Source: Symsagittifera roscoffensis (lineage: Eukaryota > Xenacoelomorpha > Acoela > Convolutidae). Taken from it: a stretch of 49,208 bases of DNA. Both the position numbers and the translations under genes were made by a program. The stretch lies in contig NW_026971060.1 in NCBI RefSeq assembly GCF_963678635.1, forward strand, positions 1 to 49,208. The letters run 5' to 3'. Below are positions 32,840 through 43,033 of this stretch, piece by piece; the first letter of the stretch is position 1; every line of letters begins with the position of its first letter. The notes beneath the pieces were generated by a model that ran no database searches, was not told the origin of the DNA, and worked only from the letters and a program-made list of their open reading frames with translations.

Positions 32840-33607
32840 TAAAAAAATCCAGCTCCTGTTTCAAATGCGGTAATGCGTTAACCAACGGTCACTTTAATGT
32901 TTGTGCGGCAATGGAACTAATCTGCAACATTTCTGAATATAAAGGCCAGTTTTGAAAATGATCTAACTCAAAGGCAAAAAGAGCGGCTGTGAACAGTGTT
33001 GACAAACATATCCAAATTTGTCAATACTCCCCACCGAAAGTACAGTTATGTCAAGAAGTATATTTTTGTGGTGTGATAAATGCTTGGACGGAAGAGAAAA
33101 TCAGTCACAAGGACAAATCTTCAGTAACTAACACCAGAACCATCTACGACTAGAACAGCCTAGAGACGAAAAAAGATTTGGACTTGATGAGAAGCAGTTG
33201 TTCACATTAATATTCCAGTGAATTTGACTTGCGCGGTCAATTTTCTGAAACAAAATATCCTACACGATTCGCCACAAAATATTCTACTGATGAAAGTTCT
33301 ACCATTCAAAAAAGAAGATCCGCGCACTACATTTTGGATTCACCAACGATACAATAAAATCATCGGCAGGATCATTATAGGAACTCAATCCAATGGATGG
33401 ATTTCCAATAAGACCTCATTTTTGATCACCTCAGGCCACCAGATAATTATCGTAGGTAACAATAACGTACCGCGGATTAGAATTGAGATTCCTCAAAAAC
33501 AATGCCTCCAAACGACCAACAACGTAACACTTTCAAATGGTTGTAAGTCAAATGTTCATTCAAACACAATTATAAACATGTACGAAAATTTCAAAAAAAA
33601 GTTTTAG
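32840..33607 (+). pseudogene. gag zinc-knuckle and protease-region remnant
   Basis: At about 32843 the reading SCFKCGNALTNGHFNVC gives a degraded CCHC zinc knuckle (two extra residues between the second Cys and the His). Downstream, 33218-33607 holds a 129-codon open segment without a confident motif, in the place where the protease lies in Ty3/gypsy elements. Stops between the two show decay. Confidence 0.4.
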
Positions 33608-33639
33608 AAAAGGAAAACCCGTCGGATAGGAAAATCACG

Positions 33640-33903
33640 ATTTTTCAACTGGCCTCTGAACTGTTTCAAATCAAAGATAGAAAGGTACCGATTCATTTAT
33701 TAAAGGGCGTGAATACCACATTAAAACCAATGGAAAAGGAAGATTATATCGTCAAAAGTGACAAATGTAAAGAACACTATTTAATAAGCCCAAAGGTGAT
33801 TACAAGTAAAAGAGACGGTGCAACAGAACTAGCTTTTGATTCAAAAATGCTAATTGGTCAAATATTTAAAAATAAATATAAAATACAAAACATTCACGAC
33901 TAA
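33640..33903 (+). pseudogene. Reverse transcriptase N-terminal fragment, Ty3/gypsy type
   Basis: The frame contains VPIHLLKGVNTTLKPMEKED, then ISPKVITSKRDGATELAFDS, then GQIFKNKYKIQNI. This is the familiar start of the gypsy-type reverse transcriptase, with S-P-x-V-I-T-x-K-x-D-G and the following L-A-D/F-D-S-K-x-L. Frame ends at TAA 33901. The catalytic YxDD region is not found downstream, so most of the domain is lost or unrecognisable. Confidence 0.6.
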
Positions 33904-34995
33904 TCGACAACCCTGTGTTACAAAAATTGAAACGAAGTAGTATTGACCTAAAAACGCAAATCGGTTAGAATTATGCTGAAAACAAGCAAACAAGGCAATT
34001 TTACTATAGTGGACAGCAAAACTACGGAAAAATTTTGTTTTGTAATCCGTTTATATGAAATCGGAAATATTCCTAATGAAATCCAACGGGTCATAGACTT
34101 GCTTTTAAAAGAATTTTTTTTTACCAACTGTTAAATTGATAACATTTTTTAAACTTCGAAACCTTCGCTAGTGGAAAAAAGTCCATCTTGTGGATAATTT
34201 TGAACATTCTCGAAAACAGGAATATGGCGATTGAATTGAGAAATGCGCAGATTAACATTTAGGACTCGCTAACACAAAAGTCTTACCAATTCTCATTACG
34301 ACGAACATTCGTGGTGGCAACAATTAACAAAACCACAAAATTTTTAATTATAATTTTTCACTGTAAAAAAAAGAGTTGTAAAAAAACAATTTGTTCTTAG
34401 CAAACTCCTTTACGTAAATAGTGTATATTAATATATCTCTTTCCTGACGGGTTAGAAGTTTTTCCTGTTGGGTGAAAAGTGTCAAAACTTACAATTTTCA
34501 ATGGTCAATCGTTGCGATTATTCTTAATTAGATCACTGACTCTATTCAAATTTGTAATACTAATCAGTCACATTCAACGTTTTGTACAATCAGTTGTATT
34601 CCTTTGGACTTTTTTACATCTATATTTCACTTATTTCCTATCATATAAGTTTTAGTTTTACTTCGCTAAACACAATTTAATGAAAACTTTATCAAATATG
34701 AGCCAAGCAGATAAAAACTAGCCATTTTATCAATCAAGCTGAAAGTCAGAGAAAATACTTGTCTAATCCAAATATCAAGGGTGATTGTGAACTTCGCGGA
34801 CTTTAAAATGTCACAAACTCATTCAAATTTGTTAACCAAATACAAAAAACAGCTGAAATTACCATCTTCACTAATTGTTTTATTGGCCATCAGTCGAGCG
34901 AGCTCACTAAACTTAAAATAAATGACGATAAAAATTTGACGGAAGTGAACACCGTGGTAGAAAATGGAAAACCCTTGGATAAGTTTGAAGCTTAA

Positions 34996-35265
34996 ATGAA
35001 AGCTTTTCAACGGGACATTCAAATCAAAGACGACCTACCCTTTAACGACAACAAATTTGTAGTCCCAGCAGCACTCATATCTCCGTTCATGACGCTCCTG
35101 CATAAATTCAACCCTAGACAAATCGGTATGAAAGCCCTCGAGGAAAACTTCTGGAGGCCCAAAATACACCGGGAGATCTACCATCACGGTAAAACTGCTT
35201 TCAATGCATTGAATCTGGTAAGAAATCAAACATTTTTGTGGGAGCGTTCATTAAAGAGAAATTAG
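34996..35265 (+). pseudogene. Integrase zinc-binding (H2C2) fragment
   Basis: An 89-codon segment with LLHKFNPRQIGMKALEENFW followed by RPKIHREIYHHGKTAFNAL. It is the H2C2 zinc-binding region of a gypsy-type integrase, in which the expected H-x(3)-H-P-G-Q-x-G-M-K has become H-K-F-N-P-R-Q-I-G-M-K. The two Cys of the motif appear replaced (FNAL where C-x-x-C is expected), so metal binding would be lost. Confidence 0.65.
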
Positions 35266-35725
35266 TCGAACTGGAAAAACCTAACGGAGAAACATACTTG
35301 CAATTTGCCGGGCCGTTGGACAAAAATTGGGGCGTATCCAAATACCTGGTGTTTTGTATCGACCAGTACGCAAAATTCGCGCTCCGGTGAAAGTGTTAAG
35401 TAAAACCTCACTTCTTTCAATATTATACTTCTCGACCGATTAACGCAAATTTTAAGGATTTAAACAATCCATCAGAGTAGACCAAGGGTCGTGTTGTGTT
35501 TGAATGGGGTTTAAAATTTCTGCGAGGAGAACGATTTTATTTTTATGCACAGTGAGGGATCATAGATCCAATGGAGTTATAGAACGCTTAATGTTTACTT
35601 TAAAAACAAAAGTTTTAGCAGTGTGGTTAAATGAACTTACACCAATACTAATTTCATCAATCCATAAAATTATTCAGAACTTTCTTTCAACCAAACAAAC
35701 ATCAATTAGATGCAAACCTTTCTAA
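35262..35725 (+). pseudogene. Integrase catalytic-core fragments
   Basis: At 35262-35390 the frame has QFAGPLDKNWGVSKYLVFCI, the start of the DDE core, with the usual first catalytic Asp before FAGPL apparently replaced by Gln, ending at TGA. At 35504-35725 another frame gives TVRDHRSNGVIERLMFTLK, which holds the N-G-x-x-E-R of the third catalytic residue, then a C-terminal helix region. The frames differ, so the core is broken. No 3' LTR is recognisable. Confidence 0.65.
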
Positions 35726-36798
35726 AAATATGTCATTAGATCTCCCAGCAGCGTGCTGCTTTAGGGCAAGCAACGTATTCAATCATTGCACATTGAAATG
35801 TGGCCAGCGTTTTGCTGTAAATATTGCGTTACCAGACAAAAAGTGTATGTCATTTTTTTTAACTTTTTTTAGCTTGCACGCGGAAAAAGTAAAAAAAAAT
35901 AGAATTTTTTTTTCAATTATTTCATCATTTTTTGACAAAAATGGCATTCGGAACATTCAGTTTTTGGCCTTAATACCAGAATTCCTGTTGATTTTTACAC
36001 TTTTATTTATTGCTCTTTTGAAGTCCCTCCTTTGAGTTTTTGAGTTTATTACAAATTGGTTTGAGAGAGCCGCTAATTTTTTAATTGCAAATAAAACTGC
36101 CAAGAAACTTGAAACTGCAAATAAAATGGTCAGCGTGAACAAAATATAACAAGACTGCTCGTATTAGGGAGAATTTGTATATGTTCCAACTGCCCTGTTT
36201 TGTCATTGAAATATGTTCTAACAATTCAGTTAAAAAATCTGATAAACTATTAAAAAGTAAGGAAAATTTTTAGATATATATTTTTTTGAAAACTCCCGCT
36301 TCTCACGCTATGCAAAGGTTAAAGTGAAGATATAAGCGTCTAGTAACGTTTAAGTAAGAACAAACATCATGCATTACTTCAATTTGGTTGATTTATGATG
36401 GAGGAAAAAAAGCCCAATTTGGCCAAATTGGCAATATTAAAACCTTATACTTTACAAAAAATGATTATAACTGAAAATACTTTTGTAAGCAACCCGAGCA
36501 CCCCGAGCACAAATACTTTTCCTTTTCTTTGCAATTCACAGCGATTCTTATATGCAAATCATCGTGTTAAGAGTTTTCAAGCAAATGTTTTTTGTAAGTT
36601 TACAATTTACAATTTTCTATTTTGGTTTAGAAAAAAGCCTTTGAATTCATTAAAAGCAAAATTTATATTCTACGACTTTCTGTTTGATTATTCAGTTCAT
36701 TGAAAATCAAGTCTTGAAATCTTCTTCAAATTAAAATTGAGCGGGACAAGCTCAAAAAATTTCATTTCAAAATTTCAAAAAAAGAGGGTCGACCATCA
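35726..36798. other. Gene-free spacer with a diverged copy of the 'GCTCGTAT' repeat
   Basis: AT-rich sequence. About 36150-36500 holds words of the dispersed repeat seen again at 38.7-42.0 kb (ACAAGACTGCTCGTATTAGG, then CCAATTTGGCCAAATTGGCA). Short frames at 35730 and 36395 have no support. Confidence 0.6.
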
Positions 36799-36805
36799 TA
36801 TAAAA
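36799..36805 (+). promoter_or_regulatory. TATA box of the secreted cysteine-rich peptide gene
   Basis: TATAAAA lies 93 bp upstream of the ATG at 36892. This spacing leaves a normal short 5' leader and supports the small frame as a real gene. No initiator element is obvious. Confidence 0.5.
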
Positions 36806-36891
36806 TCACTTATTCTTGTTATCTCTTCAAACTAAACAATTTAATTTAATTTATTTTCAAACGACATAGTTGTTTTCGAGAACGTGTCAAT

Positions 36892-37173
36892 ATGGGTTAC
36901 AAACTTTTTGCAGCTGTCATCTGTGCGGTTTTGACGATAATAGCAGCACAAAATTGTGAACAAGACACCGACTGCGGCAGTGGACACGTATGCTTTGAAG
37001 GAAAATGTGAGGGAATAGGTTACCGAAAAGCCTGTTGGAGTGCAAAAGACTGTCCCGAGGGGAAAACGTGCTATTTCTTCTATTGCAAAGAGAAATATGT
37101 CAGCCCATGGGGATATCAAGCATCTGGATGGGAATCCTTGACTGATGCTGATGACACTTCTTTGCTTATTTGA
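36892..37173 (+). CDS. Small secreted peptide with two identical-spacing cysteine modules
   Basis: The gene encodes 93 residues, single-exon, with an ATG in good context (CAATATGGG). Residues 1-20 form a clear signal peptide (hydrophobic core LFAAVICAVLTIIAA, likely cleavage after Gln20 or Ala19). The mature part has eight Cys at 22, 28, 34, 39 and 48, 54, 60, 65: two modules with exactly the same C-x5-C-x5-C-x4-C spacing, each containing an acidic-Cys then G-x-x-C pattern (DTDCGSGHVC; AKDCPEGKTC). A short acidic tail follows. The spacing resembles small disulfide-knot modules found in many invertebrate secreted proteins, but I cannot name a family. A defence, digestive or signalling role would be a guess. 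A TATA box lies upstream. Codon use and intact frame contrast with the decayed surroundings. Confidence 0.75.
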   Translation: MGYKLFAAVICAVLTIIAAQNCEQDTDCGSGHVCFEGKCEGIGYRKACWSAKDCPEGKTCYFFYCKEKYVSPWGYQASGWESLTDADDTSLLI

Positions 37174-37310
37174 AGGCTACTGACTTTTTACTTATATTTT
37201 TATTACGAAGTTAATTGACTGAATGAAGTTAATGACTGACTGAAGATAATTTTAATTTTTTTGTTTTGATTGTTTCATCACGAGGCCAAGCTGCATAAAA
37301 TAGTCGCATG
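37174..37310. other. 3' flank of the cysteine-rich peptide gene
   Basis: A short AT-rich flank. No AATAAA signal is seen before the next element begins. An AATAAA occurs inside that element at about 37458 and might serve. Confidence 0.4.
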
Positions 37311-38216
37311 CCCGGGTTGACCTCCATACACCAAAAATGCTTATCATACAATTCCATACATCAAGTGTGTGGGAAAATGCTTGTCATACAATTTTCATAC
37401 AATTTCTAAAAATGGTTGAAAACTGGTATAAACTCATTTCTGTGGCTGTTTGATTCTAATAAAACAATCTGGTGATAAAAACTGATGTTTTCGTTTTTTG
37501 AAAAAAATGCTTATCATACAATTCCCATATATGGAAATTGTATGACTGGCATTTTTTTGATGGCGACACAAAACATTTTTGAAGTAATTTTGAAAATTTG
37601 GCCCAAAAATTTTTTTGTTTTTTTTTCAACCGCGAATCGATTTTTGTACGCAAACAAATATTTAATATTTTGTGTGCATAACGTAGTCCTGGATACAATA
37701 AAATTGGCTTTTATTTTCTTTTCACTTAATTTTTTTTTTCAAAAACGCTGAAAATTCCTTTTTTTTTGTATGGGGTGTTAATGTACGCCTTGATCAATGT
37801 CTGATAATTTGAAATTCAAAAATTTAATATAATCATCATTTAGAAAAATTTTGCCAAACAACATAAGTTTGTTACTTTTGTTATATGAATTGTGAAAGAC
37901 AGCGAAATTCAGGTCGTTTTCTATGCATTGCAAATGCAAGACCGTCCAACCTTTGGTGTTTTGAGTAACCAAGGGCTTTGTCACTTGTGTTCGGTTGCAA
38001 CTACAACTGACAGTTTTTCAGAAACAAAATTTAGAAAGAAAAAATCAAAATTTTTGGTTTATGGGAAAACACCTATCATACAATTTTCATATATGGAAAA
38101 TGTTTATCATAGAGTTTTCATACAATTTTCTGTACGTATGGAATTGTATGAAATTGTATGACAAGAAGTTTCTCATATATGGAAATTGTATGATAAGAAG
38201 TTTTGGTCAACCCGGG
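37311..38216. mobile_element. Non-autonomous element with CCCGGGTTGACC inverted ends
   Basis: The 12-bp sequence CCCGGGTTGACC at 37311-37322 is exactly inverted as GGTCAACCCGGG at 38205-38216. The interior near both ends carries many copies of TTATCATACAATT and its complement AATTGTATGATAA, often around CATATATGG, forming nested hairpins. No transposase frame is present and I cannot see a convincing target duplication. Probably a MITE-like DNA element of about 0.9 kb. Confidence 0.7.
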
Positions 38217-38680
38217 TGTTGTGGTGTCTGTAGGACTTTAGACTTCCTCTAAAATATAAGCTCAGTTCAGTTCCGAGGGGGAAGGGCATAAGCTCAGTTC
38301 CGAGCCCCCAAACCCCTCCGATAAATTTTGTCGGCCCATTAATTTTTTCGCAGATTTCGCAATAGATATATTGCTGTTTGTTACCCACGAAAATCAAAGA
38401 AAACTAGCAACATCGGACCCCCAAATCTGTAACGATTATAATGGATTTGCGAAACAATATTACACTATTTTGTTATAATATATTACAGATGCAAAAATCA
38501 GACCGCGAAATCAATTATATTATATCAATAATATAATATCAATATCAATATTATCTGTACAACCGATTATAAGCCATTAGTTTTGGCAATAAAGTTATGT
38601 TTGTCAAGAAATTCCATGAACTCGATCAAATCTAATCCATTATAATTCATTATCGCATATTCTTTAGTACTAAATTCGAA
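38217..38680. other. Spacer without a gene
   Basis: Contains a diffuse TATAAT/ATATTA-rich segment (about 38450-38580) of simple-sequence character and no supported frame. Confidence 0.55.
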
Positions 38681-39644
38681 CAAAACTGCTCGTATCAGGG
38701 CAAAGCCCTGAATGTTCCGACTGCCTTTTAAGGTTTATTGAGCAGCAGTAATACATAAAAAAAATTTAAATGAAATAAATTAAAATGCAAAATTTTTTTT
38801 CTAAAATTTGAAATTTTTTATGAAAATCATCCCCCACACGCCAAATAAAGTACAAAAGAATAGGTTTCGCTCCTTGTAACAAATCAATTATGGCAAATAA
38901 GCTTCGTTCAACCAATTTGGAACTATTTATAAGACGGGTTAAAACTCGCTTACGCGTTAATAGCGCGAATTATATTGCGCGTTAATTGTCCCAAATTGGT
39001 CAAAATGGCCAAAATGGCAATCTTTAAACCCTCATAACTTTACGAAAAATGATCACAGGTGAAATATCTTTTCAAATTTAAGCTCAGGACATTAATACCT
39101 TTTGAATGATATATAAAAATTCCGGCAAAAATGGCTAGTTAAAAAGTCTGAAGGAAATTTGTCTGAAGGAAAAAAACCCAACCCGAGCACAAATATTCCG
39201 TTACTTTCGGATCGAACGTCGGAACAACAAGACCGCTCGTATCAGGGCAAGGCCTTGAATTTTCTGACTGCCTTTTAAGGCCTATGGAGCAGTGATAACA
39301 TGAAAAATTAAAATAAAAAGATAAAATAACAATTAAATGTAAAAAAGAAATTAGTTTTAATTTAAGATTTTTGCACGACATATTAGGTACAAAGGACATA
39401 AAGTGATAAATTTCGCTCCTTGTAACAACTCAATTATGGCAAATAAGCTTCCCTCAACCGATTTGGAACGATTTCTCAGACGGAGTAAATCTTAGCTTTA
39501 TATATCGGGCCTTAATTGTCCCAAATTTGCCCAAAATGGCATCTTTAAACCCCATAATTTTAACAAAAATGATCACTGGTGAAATATCTTTTTCAATTAA
39601 GCTCAGAATAAAAGTACAATTTAAATTGATATAAAAAAAATCAG

Positions 39645-39790
39645 GGCTCTTTTTCCTTTTCCACCCCACCTGCAATTTTTTTAAGTAAAATTACTGTTCC
39701 CACAAACCGATGAACGAGAAAACTGGCATGCCGACTAATCGGGCTATGACAAACTAATCGGACTAATCGGGGGAAAAAGGAAAAAGAGCC
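39645..39790. mobile_element. MITE of the 8-bp-duplication family (copy 3, short)
   Basis: A 146-bp element with inverted ends GGCTCTTTTTCCTTTTCC and GGAAAAAGGAAAAAGAGCC. The interior is deleted relative to copy 2. The flanking 8-mers AAAATCAG and AAAAATGG are only similar, so its target duplication is degraded. It sits inside a repeat unit whose other copies lack it. Confidence 0.7.
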
Positions 39791-39943
39791 AAAAATGGCT
39801 AGTTAAAAAGCTGAAATTTGTCTTAACAAAAAAATCACGCCGAGCTTAAATATTCCGTTACTTTCATTACAAAAGTAAAAACAATAGGAAAAACTGAACA
39901 AGACTGCTCGCATCAGGGCGAAGCCCTGAATGTTCCGACTGCC

Positions 39944-40185
39944 GGCTCTTTTTCCTTTCCCCCCACCTGCAAATTTTTATATTTGAAGTTACTGTTCGTT
40001 TTGTCCGATTGTCGTGAAAATTGACATGCAGACTAATTAGGCCATAACAAGCATATTTGGTCTCCATAAAGGAGACCAAATATGCTTGTTATGGCCTAAT
40101 TAGTCTGCATGTCAACCTTGTAAAACCACTCGTTAGACCATAAAATTCATGTTTGACTGAGGTGGGGGGAAAAGGAAAAAGAGCC
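39944..40185. mobile_element. MITE of the 8-bp-duplication family (copy 4) with internal perfect palindrome
   Basis: A 242-bp element beginning GGCTCTTTTTCCTTTCCCCC and ending GGAAAAGGAAAAAGAGCC. It is flanked by CGACTGCC (39936-39943) and TGACTGCC (40186-40193), seven of eight matching. Neighbouring repeat units have the uninterrupted CCGACTGCCTTTTAAGG, giving the empty site. Its middle is a 45-bp perfect inverted repeat (40021-40065 and 40071-40115) around a 5-nt loop, absent from copy 2. Confidence 0.85.
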
Positions 40186-40586
40186 TGACTGCCTTTTAAG
40201 GTCTATAGAGCAGTAATAACTTGGAAAATATAAATGTAATGAAATGAAATTAAATTTTTTTTCTAAAAAAATCGAGATTTTTTGTGAAAACATCACCCCA
40301 CACGCCACATTAAGTATAAAGTGATAGATTTTGCTCCTATTGACAAATATATTATGGCATATAATCTTCCTTGAACCAATTTGGAACAATTTCTAAGACG
40401 GATTAAATCTCGCTTACGCTTTAATAGCGCGAAATATATCGCGCGTAAGTTGTCCCAAATTGGCCAAGATGACCAAAGTGGCAATCTTTAAACCCTCATA
40501 ACTTTACGACAAACAATCACATGTCAAATATTTTTTCAAGTTGAAGAAAAAAAACCACCCCGAGCACAAATATTCCGTAACTTCCA

Positions 40587-41497
40587 CAAATTGCTGTATG
40601 AAAAATATTTAACTATTTCATTTTGTGAGTTTATGAGGGGGTAGAAAAAAAAATAGCAATTTAAAATTGTTAGGCATTACTGAAAACCTGGACATTTCCC
40701 AAATATGTATCCGAAATTGATTAATTTGGAGGTTGCGAAACTACCATATTTTTACGGGAAAAAAATGTGACAAATTAATGATTTATGTTAGAATAGATCT
40801 CAATTAGCTTGACTCTGTCCCATTGGCACTATTCTCAGAGCCGAATCAGCCCCAGGCATACGCTGAGCCTCCGTAACGCTGATCCTTTGCATAACACTAA
40901 AAAATAAGTTAATGACTTTTCAAAAATTTCACAATGCTGATATTTCGCTTAAAATCAAAATTGTTTTGAATAATTGAACGCAAAGTTTTGCCTGCTATTA
41001 TTTTGTTACAATGTGGAGCTTTGAAAATTGTTATTTGAGACAATAACTTTGAAAATAAAACCAAAACGTTTGAAAACAAAATAATAGCAGGCAAAACTTA
41101 GTGTTCAATTATTCAAAACAATTTTGATTTTAAGCGAAATATCAGCATTGTGAAATTTTTGAAAAGTAATTAACTTACTTTTTAGTTTTATGCAAAGGAT
41201 CAGGGTTACGGAGGCTCAGCGTATGCCCGGGGAGTGATTCGGCTCTGAGAATAGTGCCAATGGGACAGAGTCAAGCTAATTGAGATCTATTCTAACATAA
41301 ATCATTAATTTGCGACATTTTTTTCCCGTAAAAATATGGTAGTTTCGCAACCTCCAAATTAATAGATTTCGGATACATATTTGGGAAATGTCCAGGTTTT
41401 CAGTGATGCCTAACAATTTTAAATAGCTATTTCTTTTTTTTACCCCCTCATAAACTCACAAAATGAAATAGTTAAATATTTTTCATACGGCAATTTG
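40587..41497. mobile_element. Fold-back element with arms of about 420 bp
   Basis: The left arm 40587-41006 is the reverse complement of the right arm 41076-41497, apart from scattered substitutions and small indels, around a 69-bp unique loop (41007-41075). The arms start CAAATTGC and include CATACGCTGAGCCTCCGTAAC and CAAAACAATTTTGATTTTAAG in opposite orientation. No transposase frame. The repeat unit it interrupts does not resume clearly on the right, so no target duplication could be defined. Confidence 0.85.
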
Positions 41498-43033
41498 CAT
41501 GAAACTAATCTTTGATTGAAAAAATCGATTCGATATATCACGCTCACTCGTTAAAAACCTCTGGGATTTGATCGTAAAACTTAAGCAGTCGTGTTTCAAT
41601 CATCAGCTATCAATCATAGCACTCAATTGAATTCTGATTTAGTTGGATTTCTTAACGAGATTGTTTCATTTTAAAAATATCATAGAGAAGATCCAAAAAA
41701 AAATCAATGTAATAGCTTATGTCATATGGAAGAACTATAATAGACAGTTGTTGCAATGGTTTCAAGAAAAAATCTAAAGCAAGCCTATTGGAGCCCTGAA
41801 TACTCCGACTGCAATTTAAGGACTATGGAAAAGTTTTTGTTTAAAAAAATAAAAAATGAAACGAAAGAAACGTAGTAAAATTTTTTTCCCACACATCATA
41901 AAAAAACAAATTGCTACAAGACTGCTCTCATCAAGGCAAGGCCTTAAATGTTCCGGCTACCTTTTAAGGTCTATGAAGCAGTGTTTGCTGGAAAAACTTG
42001 AAAAAATGATAATAACAAAACTAATAATAACAAATAACGATAAAAACGATTTAAAAAATTATTTTTTGGAGCACTTTTAAGCGATACAGGGTTTTAGCTG
42101 CTTGTTCGTGGAATTCAAAAAAACAAATCAAATCAAAGAAAACTAGCAATCCTGCACCGAGAACCTATAGATTTCAATCAATTGAAATGAATTTCCGGGT
42201 CAAAAATAATCTGTAATAATTCATTACAGACAATAAATCAGACCACGAACTCGAGAATAATGTCAATAAAATCGCTTGTTTACGAGACACAAAATCCGTT
42301 TTTATCTATCGCTGAATTTTTAATATTTTTGGCTCTGATTGCTCTAACTTACAGAGAAAGTTAGAAACATATATGCCCGGGGTGTTTTTTGTTCAGACCA
42401 ATTTTGGAAAAGTTGACGGCGTAAAGGCATCGATCCGGAAATCTTCGGATTGCCAAGCCAGTATGCTTGCACTAGAATAAAGTTAGGATGTGCGCGTGGC
42501 AGTTTTTCCGCACCCATGATCGTTCCAACTTGAATTGAGGCACGCTATAATTAGTCTTATTAATTCCATAAACGACTCTAGTTTTTTAATATTTCATTTA
42601 CCAAAAAAAAATATTTGAGCCCCTTTAATGGGCAGTCGGAACAATCATGTCTTGATTATTTTCAAGATAATTTATAAGAATCGAGTTTTTTTAAATTAAA
42701 AACAATTAAAATAATTATAAACCATTTTCTTTTAGTGGTTAAATCGATTAATTTCGAAGAAATTTTGAACAAACTTTGCAAGAGCGTCTATTCTTTATCT
42801 ATTGAATATACATTGTACAAAAAAGTAAAAATTGAAAAACGTTCAACCGACCCCATTTTGCCCACGTTTACACCATCCTCCCCCATCTCTCTACCTTCTC
42901 TACCTTCTCATGTATTTACTGTCTCCCTTTAGGTCAATCCCCCTCACATTTACGGGCCGCTCAACCGTCACCACACCCCGCCCATTTTTAACAATTAGTG
43001 TCTCCCCTCTCCCCACAACCGTGCCACTTACCT
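41498..43033. other. Gene-free spacer with a further diverged repeat copy
   Basis: About 41790-42080 repeats the ACTGCTCTCATCAAGGCAAG / CTTTTAAGGTCTATG landmarks of the 0.55-kb family. The rest is AT-rich. Pyrimidine-rich sequence (about 42860-43030, many CCCC and CTCT runs) precedes the next element. No gene is supported. Confidence 0.6.

Larger units (their letters stand above)
38681..40586. repeat. Tandem copies of a unit of about 0.55 kb, interrupted by MITEs
   Basis: Landmarks ACTGCTCGTATCAGGGC, GACTGCCTTTTAAGG, GCTCCTTGTAACAA and CAAAATGGCAATCTTTAAAC recur in the same order. The first landmark sits at 38685, 39232 and 39903 (spacing 547, then 671 because a 146-bp MITE intervenes). A third unit is split by a second MITE at 39944. 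Diverged members lie near 36150 and 41800-42080. No coding capacity. The phrase CAGGGCAAAGCCCTG is a small palindrome conserved in most copies. Confidence 0.75.
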
